The notes beneath the pieces are model-generated. The model searched no databases, was not told the DNA's origin, and was given only the letters and a program-made list of their open reading frames with translations. From assembly GCF_014637795.1 (NCBI RefSeq), contig NZ_BMFD01000006.1, positions 124,001 to 188,000 of the forward strand: DNA of 64,000 bases, written 5' to 3'. This DNA comes from Belliella aquatica (GTDB lineage: Bacteria; Bacteroidota; Bacteroidia; Cytophagales; Cyclobacteriaceae). The stretch's first letter is position 1, and every line of letters starts with the position of its first letter. A program made the position numbers and the translations under genes. This document shows, piece after piece, positions 16,028 to 25,151 of the stretch.

Positions 16028-18541
16028 ATGGCGTCATCGACCCCCAAAACAAATACTTTTAGAAAAAAAAATGAGTCTAGAGAAAAAGCTGGAGTGAAGC
16101 CTTCCAGAAAGTTTTCTGTAGATTTTATGAAAGATAAAAAAATCCCAATCACAGTAGGAATTGTCCTTATTGTGTTGGGTTTGGTGATGTTTTTTGCTTT
16201 TATAAGTTTTCTTTTTACTGGCGAGGCTGATCAAAGTACCTTGTCAGAGGTAGACTTGGGTTTACGAGAAAATGCCACACAAACCAAGAACTGGCAGGGT
16301 TATTTTGGAGCATATCTCGCAGAAGTTTTTATCAAAAGATGGTTTGGTATAGCAGCATTTCTTTTGCCTCCATTTTTGATTTTATTGGGGATCAAGCTTA
16401 CGTTTAAATATAGTTTTATTTCGTTGACACGATACAGTGTTTTTGCGATTTTCTTCACACTATGGATAGGTTTGTTGACGGGCTATATTGTCCAGCTTAC
16501 TGAGGGATATTCTGCCTTGAATAACCTGAGTGGAGGTTTTGGTTATGAATTAGGGAAAATAGGAAATGACTTTTTAGGCTGGGGGACAATAGTTTTGATC
16601 GCAGGCGCGCTGTTGATTTTTGTAGTGTTCTTCTTCAATATAGATCAATTAAATTGGTTTTCGAACACAGCATCTTCTGCTGTGGAGGATGATGTCAGCG
16701 AAGCTGAGCACCAAGGAAGTGACTTGGAAGAGAATGATTTAGAAGAAAATGATGACGATACTGACTTGAATGACAAATTCAAAGAAATGTATGGTTCTTT
16801 GGATGAGGAGGAGCAAGAGAGTTCTGACATTGAGCAAGAGGACGACGGGAGTTCTTGGACAATAAATAAAGCCAAAGAAGATAAAAAAACTACTGCCGCA
16901 CCCGAACTGGAGTTTACCATTGAAGGTGCTGATGAGTTGCCTGAAGAGGAGTTGGTGAAAGAAGAGCCAGTAGAGAAGAGATTTTCTGTAACGCCAATAG
17001 GAGAAGAAAAAACAGCTGATGAGGTTTCTAATTTAGATCCTTATGATCCTACTTTGGATTTACCCAAATATCAATACCCGACGCTCGATTTGTTGAATGA
17101 ATATGATGTAAAGAAAGTCACTGTAACACGTCAAGAGCTCGAAGAAAATAAAAACAAGATTGTAGAGACGCTTGTCAATTTTAAAATAGGAATCCAAGAA
17201 ATCAAGGCCACCATCGGCCCTACAGTTACCTTATACGAAATCGTCCCTGACCCTGGAGTGAAGATCTCCAAGATCAAAAATTTAGAAGATGACATTGCGC
17301 TAAGTTTGGCGGCTTTGGGGATTAGGATTATTGCTCCAATTCCAGGAAAAGGAACAATTGGTATTGAGGTTCCAAATAAGAATAGAGAGTTGGTTCCTGC
17401 TCGAGCAGTTTTGGGAACGGAGAAATTTATGCACAGCGACAAAGATCTTCCTGTGGCTTTGGGTAAGACTATTTCTAACGAAGTATTTGTTATGGACTTG
17501 GCAAAGATGCCTCACCTTCTGATGGCAGGGGCCACAGGTCAGGGTAAGTCAGTCGGCTTGAATATGATTTTGGCTTCTTTGGTTTACAAAAAGCACCCTT
17601 CGCAATTGAAGTTTGTCTTAGTAGATCCAAAAAAGGTGGAATTGACGCTTTTCAATAAAATCGAGAGACATTTTTTAGCCAAACTCCCTGGTTCCGAGGA
17701 AGCGATTATTACAGATACGAAAAAGGTAATTCATACACTCAATTCACTTTGTATTGAGATGGACAACCGTTACGATTTGCTCAAGGATGCAGGTTGTAGA
17801 AATTTGAAAGAGTATAATGCCAAATTTGTTGCAAGGAAATTGAATCCTGAGAAAGGGCATAAATTTATGCCTTACATCGTCTTGGTGATAGATGAATTGG
17901 CGGATTTGATGATGACAGCAGGAAAGGAAATCGAAGCACCAATAGCGAGATTGGCACAATTGGCCAGAGCGATTGGGATTCACTTGGTTGTTGCGACACA
18001 GCGTCCATCTGTCAATGTGATCACAGGTATTATCAAAGCCAACTTCCCGGCGAGACTTTCCTTTAGAGTTACTTCAAAGATTGATAGTAGGACGATTTTA
18101 GATGCTGGAGGTGCCGATCAGTTAATTGGAATGGGTGATATGCTGCTTTCTACAGGTTCTGAAATGACAAGACTTCAATGTGCATTTTTGGACACACCTG
18201 AGGTAGATGCCATTTGCGACTGGATTGGAGAGCAAAAAGGGTATCCTGATGCATACTTACTTCCCGAGTTTGTTGGAGAAGATGGAGATGGTAGTAACCT
18301 AAATGTTGATTTATCTGATCGAGATCCTCTTTTTGACGATGCAGCAAGGCTTATTGTAATGCATCAACAAGGAAGTACTTCGTTGATTCAGAGGAAACTA
18401 AAATTGGGATATAATCGAGCAGGGAGAATTATAGATCAGCTGGAAGCAGCAGGTGTTGTAGGTGCATTCGAGGGCAGTAAAGCTCGTGAAGTTTTGATCC
18501 AAGATGAGGCAAGTTTGGAACGGTTGTTGAGTAGTTTGTAA
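16028..18541 (+). CDS. ftsK: DNA translocase FtsK/SpoIIIE
   Basis: An 837-residue hexameric DNA pump that moves chromosome termini through the closing septum and activates Xer recombination. Residues 38-205 hold about four membrane segments. An acidic Glu/Asp-rich linker covers about 215-310. The motor domain has Walker A 'GATGQGKS' (near 500) and Walker B 'VLVIDELADLMM' (near 620). The C-terminal 70 residues form the winged-helix gamma domain ('LIQRKLKLGYNRAGRIIDQL') that reads KOPS-like polar sequences. The length is shorter than E. coli FtsK because the linker is short, as is common. The next gene is a LolA-like carrier. Confidence 0.95.
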   Translation: MASSTPKTNTFRKKNESREKAGVKPSRKFSVDFMKDKKIPITVGIVLIVLGLVMFFAFISFLFTGEADQSTLSEVDLGLRENATQTKNWQGYFGAYLAEVFIKRWFGIAAFLLPPFLILLGIKLTFKYSFISLTRYSVFAIFFTLWIGLLTGYIVQLTEGYSALNNLSGGFGYELGKIGNDFLGWGTIVLIAGALLIFVVFFFNIDQLNWFSNTASSAVEDDVSEAEHQGSDLEENDLEENDDDTDLNDKFKEMYGSLDEEEQESSDIEQEDDGSSWTINKAKEDKKTTAAPELEFTIEGADELPEEELVKEEPVEKRFSVTPIGEEKTADEVSNLDPYDPTLDLPKYQYPTLDLLNEYDVKKVTVTRQELEENKNKIVETLVNFKIGIQEIKATIGPTVTLYEIVPDPGVKISKIKNLEDDIALSLAALGIRIIAPIPGKGTIGIEVPNKNRELVPARAVLGTEKFMHSDKDLPVALGKTISNEVFVMDLAKMPHLLMAGATGQGKSVGLNMILASLVYKKHPSQLKFVLVDPKKVELTLFNKIERHFLAKLPGSEEAIITDTKKVIHTLNSLCIEMDNRYDLLKDAGCRNLKEYNAKFVARKLNPEKGHKFMPYIVLVIDELADLMMTAGKEIEAPIARLAQLARAIGIHLVVATQRPSVNVITGIIKANFPARLSFRVTSKIDSRTILDAGGADQLIGMGDMLLSTGSEMTRLQCAFLDTPEVDAICDWIGEQKGYPDAYLLPEFVGEDGDGSNLNVDLSDRDPLFDDAARLIVMHQQGSTSLIQRKLKLGYNRAGRIIDQLEAAGVVGAFEGSKAREVLIQDEASLERLLSSL

Positions 18542-18581
18542 AACTGAGATACGATTATCAAAATGAGATTATGATATTGCC

Positions 18582-19241
18582 ATGTTACAAAAAAGTGTTT
18601 TCCTTATCCTTATATTTTCATTCATTTCTGGACTGTCTTTTTCTCAAAAAGATCCAAAAGCTAAAGTTATTTTAGATGCTGTAAGTGAGAAATATCAGTC
18701 TATACCTGGTTTGAAAGCTGTTTTTGAATATTCTTACAGTGTTGCTGGTGAAGCTTCTCCGCAAATTCAAACTGGAGAGATTGCTATCAAAGGCGATAAG
18801 TATCACTTAATTCTTCCTGATCAAGGACAAGAGATTTTCAATAATGGAAAGACAGTTTGGACTTTTATCAACTCAGGAACTTACAAAGAAGTAACAATCA
18901 ATTCGGCGAGTGAAATGGAGGATGAATTAAAGCCTTCCTCAGTATACACAATCTATAAGAAAGGCTATAATTATTCTTTGAAGGGAGAGAAAACACAGAA
19001 TGGCGTTTTGGTCCAAATCATAGAACTTACAGCTGAGAAATCAGGTGAACCTTTTAAAAAAGTAACCTTGATGGTTGACAAAAATAAAAAAGACTTGGTA
19101 GGATGGGAAATCCTTGACGATCAAGGTGGGAAATTGATGTACCAATTCAGATCTGTAGATACCAAAACCTCTCTTCCTGACAGCTACTTTGTTTTCAATG
19201 CAGCGAAATATGGGAAAGTTGAAGTTATTGATTTGCGCTAA
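18582..19241 (+). CDS. lolA: LolA-like periplasmic outer-membrane lipoprotein carrier
   Basis: A 219-residue protein with a signal peptide (residues 1-21, ending 'GLSFSQ') and a mature part of LolA size. The pattern 'AKVILDAVSEKYQSIPGLKAVFEY', the repeating half-barrel strands and 'NNGKTVWTFI' fit LolA, which shuttles lipoproteins from LolCDE to the outer membrane. It lies 40 bp after ftsK; ftsK-lolA adjacency is common in bacteria and supports the call. The rest of the Lol system is not in this window. Confidence 0.85.
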   Translation: MLQKSVFLILIFSFISGLSFSQKDPKAKVILDAVSEKYQSIPGLKAVFEYSYSVAGEASPQIQTGEIAIKGDKYHLILPDQGQEIFNNGKTVWTFINSGTYKEVTINSASEMEDELKPSSVYTIYKKGYNYSLKGEKTQNGVLVQIIELTAEKSGEPFKKVTLMVDKNKKDLVGWEILDDQGGKLMYQFRSVDTKTSLPDSYFVFNAAKYGKVEVIDLR

Positions 19242-19284
19242 GGAATAGCTTTAGCGCATTTTTACTTTTTAAGCTAAAAATACC

Positions 19285-19292
19285 TACTTTTG
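19285..19292 (+). promoter_or_regulatory. -7 promoter element upstream of pyrF
   Basis: TACTTTTG matches the TAnnTTTG consensus and lies 18 bp before the pyrF ATG. The region 20 bp upstream is T-rich but lacks an exact TTTG. Confidence 0.45.
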
Positions 19293-19310
19293 CCCAAACC
19301 CAATTGAGGC

Positions 19311-20129
19311 ATGAACAAGGCACAATTATTCGATCAAATTAAGAGAAAATCATCATTTTTATGTGTCGGTTTAGATACCGACCTGACAAAAATCCCTCGA
19401 CACCTTTTAAGTTCCAGCGATCCTGTTTTTGAATTCAATAAGCAGATTATTGATACCACAGCTGATTTGGCAGTTGCTTATAAGCCGAATATTGCCTTTT
19501 ACGAAGCTCTAGGACCGAAAGGCTGGGAAAGCTTGCAAAAGACTCTCGACTATATTCCAAATGATATCTTTACAATCGCTGATGCCAAGCGTGGAGATAT
19601 TGGTAACACATCTGGTTTGTACGCCAAAGCATTTTTTGAGACCATGAATTTCGATTCGATTACTGTCGCACCTTATATGGGAGTGGACAGTGTCAAGCCA
19701 TTTCTAGCATTTAAAGACAAGTGGGTGATTTTACTCGCATTGACATCGAATGAAGGAAGCATGGATTTCCAATTGATAGAGTCACAATCAGGAAAGCCTT
19801 TATTTCAGGAAGTACTTGAGAAAAGTCAGCATTGGGGAAATCCTGATAACATGATGTATGTCGTAGGGGCTACGAGAGGTGAGAAAATAGCGGAGGTACG
19901 TCAGATTGTTCCTGAGCATTTTTTCTTAGTTCCTGGAGTAGGAGCGCAAGGAGGAAGTCTTGAAGAGGTAGCGAAGTTTGGAATGAATGCAACTTGTGGG
20001 TTGCTAGTCAATTCTTCAAGAGGGATCATTTATGCAAGTCAAGAAAAGAATTTTGCTGCTGCTGCAAAAGTGGAGGCAATGAAATTACAGCAAGAAATGT
20101 CTGAGTTGTTGGACAAGTATTGTTATTAA
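19311..20129 (+). CDS. pyrF: Orotidine 5'-phosphate decarboxylase, longer PyrF type
   Basis: A 272-residue enzyme that makes UMP from OMP, the last step of de novo pyrimidine synthesis. 'CVGLDTDL' near the start and the catalytic '[10 protein letters not shown]' (about residues 93-102) are diagnostic; 'VVGATRGEK' and 'VPGVGAQGG' are the phosphate-binding parts. The length fits the longer PyrF subfamily found in mycobacteria, myxobacteria and Bacteroidota, not the ~235-residue E. coli type. A TACTTTTG promoter element precedes it, so it is probably transcribed independently of lolA. Confidence 0.93.
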   Translation: MNKAQLFDQIKRKSSFLCVGLDTDLTKIPRHLLSSSDPVFEFNKQIIDTTADLAVAYKPNIAFYEALGPKGWESLQKTLDYIPNDIFTIADAKRGDIGNTSGLYAKAFFETMNFDSITVAPYMGVDSVKPFLAFKDKWVILLALTSNEGSMDFQLIESQSGKPLFQEVLEKSQHWGNPDNMMYVVGATRGEKIAEVRQIVPEHFFLVPGVGAQGGSLEEVAKFGMNATCGLLVNSSRGIIYASQEKNFAAAAKVEAMKLQQEMSELLDKYCY

Positions 20130-20203
20130 AGATTTTTGTAATAAAATTTTTTAGTTTATTTTTATTGTATTGGTAATGATTGTTTTATATAAAATTTTTA
20201 AAG

Positions 20204-21499
20204 ATGGATTTTCAAGAAAACTTCCTGCAATCTGTATGGAAATATCAATATTTTGATAAAAACGGCTTACAGACCACTGATGGTACTCCGCTTTCGATCA
20301 TCAAAATTGGCTATCATAATTTTTATGAAGGTCCTGATTTCTTAGAATCTCAAATTCATCTTGGCAATATTGATTATTATGGGCATGTGGAGATTCATCG
20401 AAAATCATCCGATTGGAAAAATCATGATCATAATAATGATGAAAGATATAATAGTGTCGTGCTGCATGTAGTCTGGGATGATGATAAGCCAATTCTTAGA
20501 AAGGATGGAACCACCATCCCTACGCTGGTTTTGAAAGGGAAAGTTCTTTTGGATGTGATTAGAAATTACGAGAGACTCTTGAATGGGGAAGGGGAGTTGC
20601 TTTGTGCCTCGGGATTGGATTTTATTCCAGATATTATTCGATTTTCCACCTTAGAAAAGTCCTTGGTTGAGCGACTAGAAATCAAAGCAAAATTAATTCT
20701 TGACCTTTTAGAGGAATGCAATATGGATTGGGAAGAAACCTGCTTCCGTTGGTTGATGAATGCTTTTGGGTTCAAAACAAATAGTGAATCAATGCTCCAT
20801 CTATCTAGATTGGTTTCTTTTAAAACGCTTAAAAAACACAGTGGAAACAGTTTGATTATTCAAGCCATGCTGCTAGGTCAGGCAGGTTTGATTCCTCCAT
20901 CGATCAATGATGATTATGGTCAATTGCTGCAAAGGGAATATGATTTTTATCACAAAAAGTACGGGTTTGGAAATGCGATGCATCCTTCTGAATGGAAGTT
21001 TATGGGGGTAAGACCCGGTAATTTTCCCACACTAAGGATTGTCCAAGTTGCAGAAATCATAGCTAAAAATCCAAGTTTGCTATCTGGCGTGCTCCATGAA
21101 ACTAGCAGCATTTCAAACTTTAAAAAGTTCTTTTCAATTCAAATTCCGGAATATTGGCAGCACCATTATCAGATTGATAAGCCATCCAATCGAAACCTTC
21201 CGAAATCACTGAGTAATCAGACAATCAATTTGTTACTGATCAATTTTGTGGTGCCTTTATGGTTTGCTTACGGAAAATATATACAGGACAATGGTTGGCA
21301 AGAGAAATGTTTTGACCTTTTACAGGAAATGGAACCAGAAGAGAATTTCATCATCAGAAAGTTTAACGCTTGCAATTGGAATCCAAAAACAGCTTTCGAT
21401 ACGCAGGGGATGATTGGCCAATTTCATAATTATTGTAAACCAAAAAAATGTCTTGATTGTAAGGTTGGGCAAAACCTCCTCAAGCCCTCGAAAAAATGA
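20204..21499 (+). CDS. DUF2851-family protein
   Basis: A 431-residue protein of the Bacteroidota DUF2851 family, recognised by 'ENFLQSVWKYQYFD', 'GPDFLESQIHLG' and 'GHVEIHRKSSDW' near the N-terminus. Function is unknown. The C-terminus has a cluster of cysteines in 'NYCKPKKCLDCKVG' that could bind metal. The start is the ATG at 20204; an upstream TTG at 20180 would add a hydrophobic stretch that is not family-like. It sits between pyrF and a NeuD-like gene with no overlap. Confidence 0.8.
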   Translation: MDFQENFLQSVWKYQYFDKNGLQTTDGTPLSIIKIGYHNFYEGPDFLESQIHLGNIDYYGHVEIHRKSSDWKNHDHNNDERYNSVVLHVVWDDDKPILRKDGTTIPTLVLKGKVLLDVIRNYERLLNGEGELLCASGLDFIPDIIRFSTLEKSLVERLEIKAKLILDLLEECNMDWEETCFRWLMNAFGFKTNSESMLHLSRLVSFKTLKKHSGNSLIIQAMLLGQAGLIPPSINDDYGQLLQREYDFYHKKYGFGNAMHPSEWKFMGVRPGNFPTLRIVQVAEIIAKNPSLLSGVLHETSSISNFKKFFSIQIPEYWQHHYQIDKPSNRNLPKSLSNQTINLLLINFVVPLWFAYGKYIQDNGWQEKCFDLLQEMEPEENFIIRKFNACNWNPKTAFDTQGMIGQFHNYCKPKKCLDCKVGQNLLKPSKK

Positions 21500-21501
21500 C
21501 T

Positions 21502-21533
21502 TTTGCTAAAAACCGCAATAAGCAGTACTTTTG
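21502..21533 (+). promoter_or_regulatory. Promoter of the NeuD-like acetyltransferase gene
   Basis: TTTG at 21502-21505 and TACTTTTG at 21526-21533 are 20 bp apart, an exact match to the Bacteroidota primary-sigma promoter. The ATG follows 21 bp after the -7 element. Confidence 0.75.
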
Positions 21534-21554
21534 CCATCCAATTAAGAAAGAATT

Positions 21555-22193
21555 ATGGAAAAACCAGTAATTATTTTAGGAGCGAAGGGGATTGCACATC
21601 CAGCATTAGAGATATTTAATAGCAATAAAGTGGTTGTGTATGGGTTTTTGGATGAAGATGAAAAATTGCATGGTCAAGAAATCAATGTGGTTCCAATCCT
21701 AGGAAATCCTGAAGATGAAGGTTTTCTAAAGTTGGTAGGTAAGAAATGTGAGGCATTTGTTGCCGTTGATGACAATAAATACAGACAGTTTTTGGTAAAG
21801 ATGTTGAATGACAACCGAAAGGTACAGCCAATCAATGCAATTCACCATACTGCCTATATTTCTACAGATGCTACAATAGGGCATGGAAACTTTGTGAATG
21901 CTAAAGTTAATGTCGGAGCAGGAGCTACTATTGGGAGTCATTGTATTATTAATTCTGGAGCAATTATAGATCATGGCTCAAAAGTTGGTGATTTTGTACA
22001 GCTTGGGGCTGGATCGATTGCTAACTCAAATGTAACCATCGAGGAAGGTGCTTTTATTGGTTCGGGAGTGATTTTAGTATCAGGTATCACTGTCGGGAAA
22101 AATGCTAGAATTGGTGCAGGTTCTGTAGTTATTTCAGATGTAAAAGCTAACGATACCGTCTTCGGTAATCCAGCTGCTTCTATCAAAAAATAA
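21555..22193 (+). CDS. NeuD/PglD-type sugar acetyltransferase (left-handed beta-helix)
   Basis: A 212-residue protein with an N-terminal Rossmann-like segment ('VIILGAKGIAHPALEIF') and a C-terminal hexapeptide-repeat left-handed beta-helix (about residues 95-205) with units such as 'ATIGHG', 'ATIGSH' and 'VTIEEG'. This architecture belongs to the NeuD/PglD family that transfers acetyl groups from acetyl-CoA to sugars or nucleotide sugars. The His in 'IIDHGSKVGD' is at the usual catalytic-base position. No sialic-acid or glycan genes flank it, so the acceptor is unknown. A clear promoter sits directly upstream. Confidence 0.8.
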   Translation: MEKPVIILGAKGIAHPALEIFNSNKVVVYGFLDEDEKLHGQEINVVPILGNPEDEGFLKLVGKKCEAFVAVDDNKYRQFLVKMLNDNRKVQPINAIHHTAYISTDATIGHGNFVNAKVNVGAGATIGSHCIINSGAIIDHGSKVGDFVQLGAGSIANSNVTIEEGAFIGSGVILVSGITVGKNARIGAGSVVISDVKANDTVFGNPAASIKK

Positions 22194-22279
22194 TCAATTT
22201 ATAGCTCTTAGGGCTATTTGTTATATTTATTTCTTATTCAATAAAACCAAAACACCTTGTCGGAAACAAGGCCTAAGTT

Positions 22280-23257
22280 ATGGAAAATAAAGACTACAGT
22301 ATATTACTATACTATTGCTATGCTGATATCGAGGATACAGAAGCATACAGAGAAGAACACCATTTGTTCTGCATCGAAAATAATATCCGTGGAAGAATTA
22401 TCATTTCTTCAGAGGGATTGAACGGTACAGTTTCGGGTCGGAAGGAAGACTGTGAAAAGTATATGGCTTACATTCACAGCGATTCAAGATTTGCCAAAAC
22501 CGAGTTCAAAGTAGAAGACCATGACAAACATGCTTTTACTAAAATCCATGTAAGAGTAAAGCCAGAGATTGTTCACAGCAGTTTGAGGCACATTGATCCA
22601 AAGGTGAAAACCGGAAAACATTTGGCTCCAAATGAATTCAAAGCACTAAAAGATCAGGAAGATGTGGTGATTTTGGATGTGAGATCAAATTACGAACATG
22701 AACTAGGTCGCTTCAAAAATGCGATAACCTTGGATATTGACAACTTTAGAGATTTTCCAGAAAAGGTAAAAGAACTAGAGCATCTGAAAGGAAAGAAAGT
22801 TTTAACTTATTGCACGGGAGGGATTAAGTGTGAGAAAGCTTCAGCATTTTTATTGGATCAAGGATTCGAAGATGTGTATCAACTACATGGAGGAATCATC
22901 AAATATGGATTGGAAGCTGGTGGAGAGGATTTTGAAGGGAAATGCTATGTATTCGATAATAGAATAGCTGTTGATGTCAATAAAGTAAATCCGACCATCG
23001 TTTCTAAATGCCATGTTTGTGGGACTAACTCAGATAGAATGGTGAACTGTGCAAATCCAAAATGCAACGAACATTTAGCTATTTGTGAAGAATGCGGATG
23101 GGAACTCGATGGCGCCTGTTCTTTAGAATGTAAGGAACATCCCGAAAAGAGACCATATGATGGTACAGGCTACTATCAGAAAAATACAAATGGATACAAT
23201 CCTTATAAAGGGGTGATACGTAAAAAAGATAAAGAAACTAAATCAATCAGTTCATGA
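22280..23257 (+). CDS. trhO: tRNA uridine(34) hydroxylase TrhO (rhodanese family)
   Basis: A 325-residue protein of the YceA/TrhO family, which hydroxylates U34 of tRNAs using O2. The N-terminal domain has 'LLYYCYADIED' and 'GLNGTVSG'; the rhodanese domain (about 125-220) has the active loop 'CTGGIKC' with catalytic Cys. The C-terminal Cys-rich tail ('CHVC', 'CANPKCNEH', 'CEECG') probably binds zinc. Length and order match the family. A short hairpin (22255-22271) lies just before the ATG. Its TGA overlaps the start of the next gene (ATGA). Confidence 0.9.
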   Translation: MENKDYSILLYYCYADIEDTEAYREEHHLFCIENNIRGRIIISSEGLNGTVSGRKEDCEKYMAYIHSDSRFAKTEFKVEDHDKHAFTKIHVRVKPEIVHSSLRHIDPKVKTGKHLAPNEFKALKDQEDVVILDVRSNYEHELGRFKNAITLDIDNFRDFPEKVKELEHLKGKKVLTYCTGGIKCEKASAFLLDQGFEDVYQLHGGIIKYGLEAGGEDFEGKCYVFDNRIAVDVNKVNPTIVSKCHVCGTNSDRMVNCANPKCNEHLAICEECGWELDGACSLECKEHPEKRPYDGTGYYQKNTNGYNPYKGVIRKKDKETKSISS

Positions 23258-24120
23258 CCAAACGCATTCCTGAATCCGAGTTGATCATCAATCCTGATGG
23301 GAGCATTTACCACCTTAACTTGAAGCCAGAAGATCTGGCTTCAACTGTTATTGCGGTTGGTGATCCGGACAGGGTCGAGAAGGTCTCGCAATATTTCGAT
23401 AGCATAGAGCTCAAAACTTCTAAGAGAGAATTTGTCGCTCACACTGGCTATTATAAAGGGAAAAGAATTACTGCCATCAGTACTGGAATGGGGACTGATA
23501 ATATTGAAATTTTCATGACTGAACTGGATGCTTTGGTGAATGTGGATCTCAAAACCCGTCTTCCAAAAGAGCAACATACTACGTTAGATATCATAAGAGT
23601 TGGTACATCAGGAAGTATGCAAAGAGACATTCCGGCGGGTACACTTTTAGCCTCAGCCTATGGAATTGGATTGGATACTTTGATGGCTTTTTATTCTACC
23701 GAATATACTGATTTAGAAAAAAGTGTAGCCAATGAAGTTCAGCATTCATTGAATCTTCCATTTGTTTCATATTGCATAGAAGGCTCTCCAAAGTTACTAA
23801 ATCTTTTGGGTGAAGGTTTGGTAATTGGAAATACCGCGACCTGTCCAGGATTTTTTGGGCCACAAGGGCGAGAAGTTAGAGTAAAGCCTGCAATTCCAGA
23901 TATCATCGAAAAGTTAGCTTCGATAAATGTTGATGGATTTAGGATTACTAATTTCGAAATGGAAACTTCAGGATATTATGCCATGGGAAGGCTTTTAGGT
24001 CACGAAGTTTTGAGCTTGAATGCAATTGTAGCTAATAGAATTACAAAAGAATTTGCGGATAATGCTTATGATATAGTGGATGATTTAATCAAACATACAT
24101 TAAAAAAAGTGGCGGAATAA
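23254..24120 (+). CDS. Nucleoside phosphorylase (uridine phosphorylase-like)
   Basis: A 288-residue phosphorylase of the PNP/UDP family, which splits nucleosides with phosphate in salvage. 'AVGDPDRVEKV' near the N-terminus, 'GTGMGTDNIEI'-like 'STGMGTDNIEI' and 'RVGTSGSMQ' form the phosphate and ribose sites; 'FEMETSGYYAMGRLLGH' carries the Glu-Met-Glu ribose-binding motif. Similarity favours uridine phosphorylase over purine enzymes but the base is not proven. Its ATG overlaps the trhO stop by 4 bp, so the two are translationally coupled. A terminator includes its own stop codon. Confidence 0.87.
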   Translation: MTKRIPESELIINPDGSIYHLNLKPEDLASTVIAVGDPDRVEKVSQYFDSIELKTSKREFVAHTGYYKGKRITAISTGMGTDNIEIFMTELDALVNVDLKTRLPKEQHTTLDIIRVGTSGSMQRDIPAGTLLASAYGIGLDTLMAFYSTEYTDLEKSVANEVQHSLNLPFVSYCIEGSPKLLNLLGEGLVIGNTATCPGFFGPQGREVRVKPAIPDIIEKLASINVDGFRITNFEMETSGYYAMGRLLGHEVLSLNAIVANRITKEFADNAYDIVDDLIKHTLKKVAE

Positions 24121-24136
24121 CATTCCGCCATTTTTT
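24110..24136 (+). terminator. Intrinsic terminator of the trhO-phosphorylase operon
   Basis: A 9-bp perfect stem TGGCGGAAT (110-118) pairs with 122-130 across a 3-nt loop and is followed by six T. The phosphorylase TAA (24118-24120) lies within the hairpin, so the stem forms only after the ribosome leaves. Confidence 0.9.
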
Positions 24137-24147
24137 GGTAATCACCC

Positions 24148-24423
24148 TTATGCTAATAATCGAGTTGAAAAAATTTCATTGCTTATTTTGAAATGGTCCC
24201 AATCCCTGTAATCTATACTTTTAATTAACTCAATCAGCGTTTCAGCGCATTCCTGCTTGCACACATAGACTCCAAAAATTGAATCTTCTTTATTAATCAT
24301 AAAAATCCTGCTACTTCCAAAAACTTTACTCAGACTTTTCCATTTGGAAATGATCAGGAGTTCGTCTTTGTTTTCCATTGTTTGCATGATCTTGAAAGAT
24401 CCAAAAGTACATGTGATTTCCAT
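24148..24423 (-). CDS. Uncharacterised 91-residue protein
   Basis: No family is recognised. The start is set at the ATG at 24423 ('MEITCTFGSFKIMQTMENKD') because a TACCTTTG promoter element lies just upstream; the open frame to 24477 would start inside that promoter. The protein is a mix of short strands and a C-terminal helix ('ECAETLIELIKSID') with a final 'STRLLA'. It has no export signal. It lies downstream of the response regulator gene on the same strand, 100 bp away, with its own promoter. Confidence 0.6.
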   Translation of the reverse strand: MEITCTFGSFKIMQTMENKDELLIISKWKSLSKVFGSSRIFMINKEDSIFGVYVCKQECAETLIELIKSIDYRDWDHFKISNEIFSTRLLA

Positions 24424-24446
24424 AAGAATTAATTTTAACTTATGAT

Positions 24447-24478
24447 CAAAGGTACTCGGATAACTTGCCCGTGGCAAT
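24447..24478 (-). promoter_or_regulatory. Promoter of the 91-residue protein gene
   Basis: On the minus strand TACCTTTG (24454-24447) matches TAnnTTTG, with ATTG (24478-24475) 20 bp upstream as the -33 element. The start codon at 24423 is 24 bp downstream. Confidence 0.65.
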
Positions 24479-24495
24479 ACGTAGTAATACGTATT
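24476..24495. promoter_or_regulatory. Twin AATACGTA sites, candidate operator
   Basis: AATACGTA occurs at 24476-24483 and again at 24486-24493, the second inside a perfect 10-bp palindrome AATACGTATT (24486-24495). They overlap the -33 region of the 91-residue gene and lie just past the response regulator gene. A binding site for the adjacent NarL-type regulator is an inference. Confidence 0.35.
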
Positions 24496-24523
24496 TTTTG
24501 GTTTTTAATGCAAAAAAGTGGTT

Positions 24524-25150
24524 TTAAAAAAGAATCCCTTTATTGTTTTTTGCCCAAATAAGTAAGGAATTATATTTTTTGTCTAATCTCAACTTGCTGA
24601 TAATGTTGCTTCTATGTTTCTCTACAGTCCGTTCAGCTATAAAAAGTTTATCTGCGATTTCTTTGGATGTGACGCCATCCGCGATGTGTCTCAGTATTTT
24701 TATTTCTGAAGGGGTAAGCTTGTCTTCGGCAGTAGTTGGATTGATGTTTTTTTCTTTAGGAAAAATAAGGTTGCTGAAATATTCCCCACCTTCATTTACT
24801 TTTTCAATGCAATTGATTAAATCTTCTGTAGCAAAGTCTTTCAATAAATAGCCAGCGATATTCAAATTTTTTGCTTGTTGGATAATATACTTTTCTTTGT
24901 GAAGGGTGAGTAAAATTATCCTAGTTTTAATACCTCTTTTCAAGCATTCTTTTGCAACCTCAATGCCAGTCATTTTGGGCATTTCTAAGTCCAATATTGC
25001 AACTGAAGGATTAAACTTTTCAATCATTTGCAAGGCTAACTCTCCATTAGATGCTACACCCAAGATTTCATACTTGTTTTCTTCTAGAAAGTCTTTGAGT
25101 CCTTTCAGTAGTAGAGGGTGATCGTCTGCAATTATGAGCTTTATAGACAT
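24524..25150 (-). CDS. NarL/LuxR-type response regulator
   Basis: A 208-residue regulator. The receiver domain (1-120) has the acidic pocket 'IADDHP' and the phospho-acceptor Asp54 in 'AILDLEMPKMTG', then the switch Thr/Lys in 'LLTLHKE' and 'LLKDFA'. The C-terminal LuxR-type helix-turn-helix (about 143-205) reads 'LTPSEIKILRHIADGVTSKE' followed by 'IAERTVEKHRSNI'. It is paired with the TPR histidine kinase gene directly upstream, with only 1 bp between the kinase stop and this ATG, so they form one two-component operon. Confidence 0.92.
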   Translation of the reverse strand: MSIKLIIADDHPLLLKGLKDFLEENKYEILGVASNGELALQMIEKFNPSVAILDLEMPKMTGIEVAKECLKRGIKTRIILLTLHKEKYIIQQAKNLNIAGYLLKDFATEDLINCIEKVNEGGEYFSNLIFPKEKNINPTTAEDKLTPSEIKILRHIADGVTSKEIADKLFIAERTVEKHRSNIISKLRLDKKYNSLLIWAKNNKGILF

Positions 25151-25151
25151 C

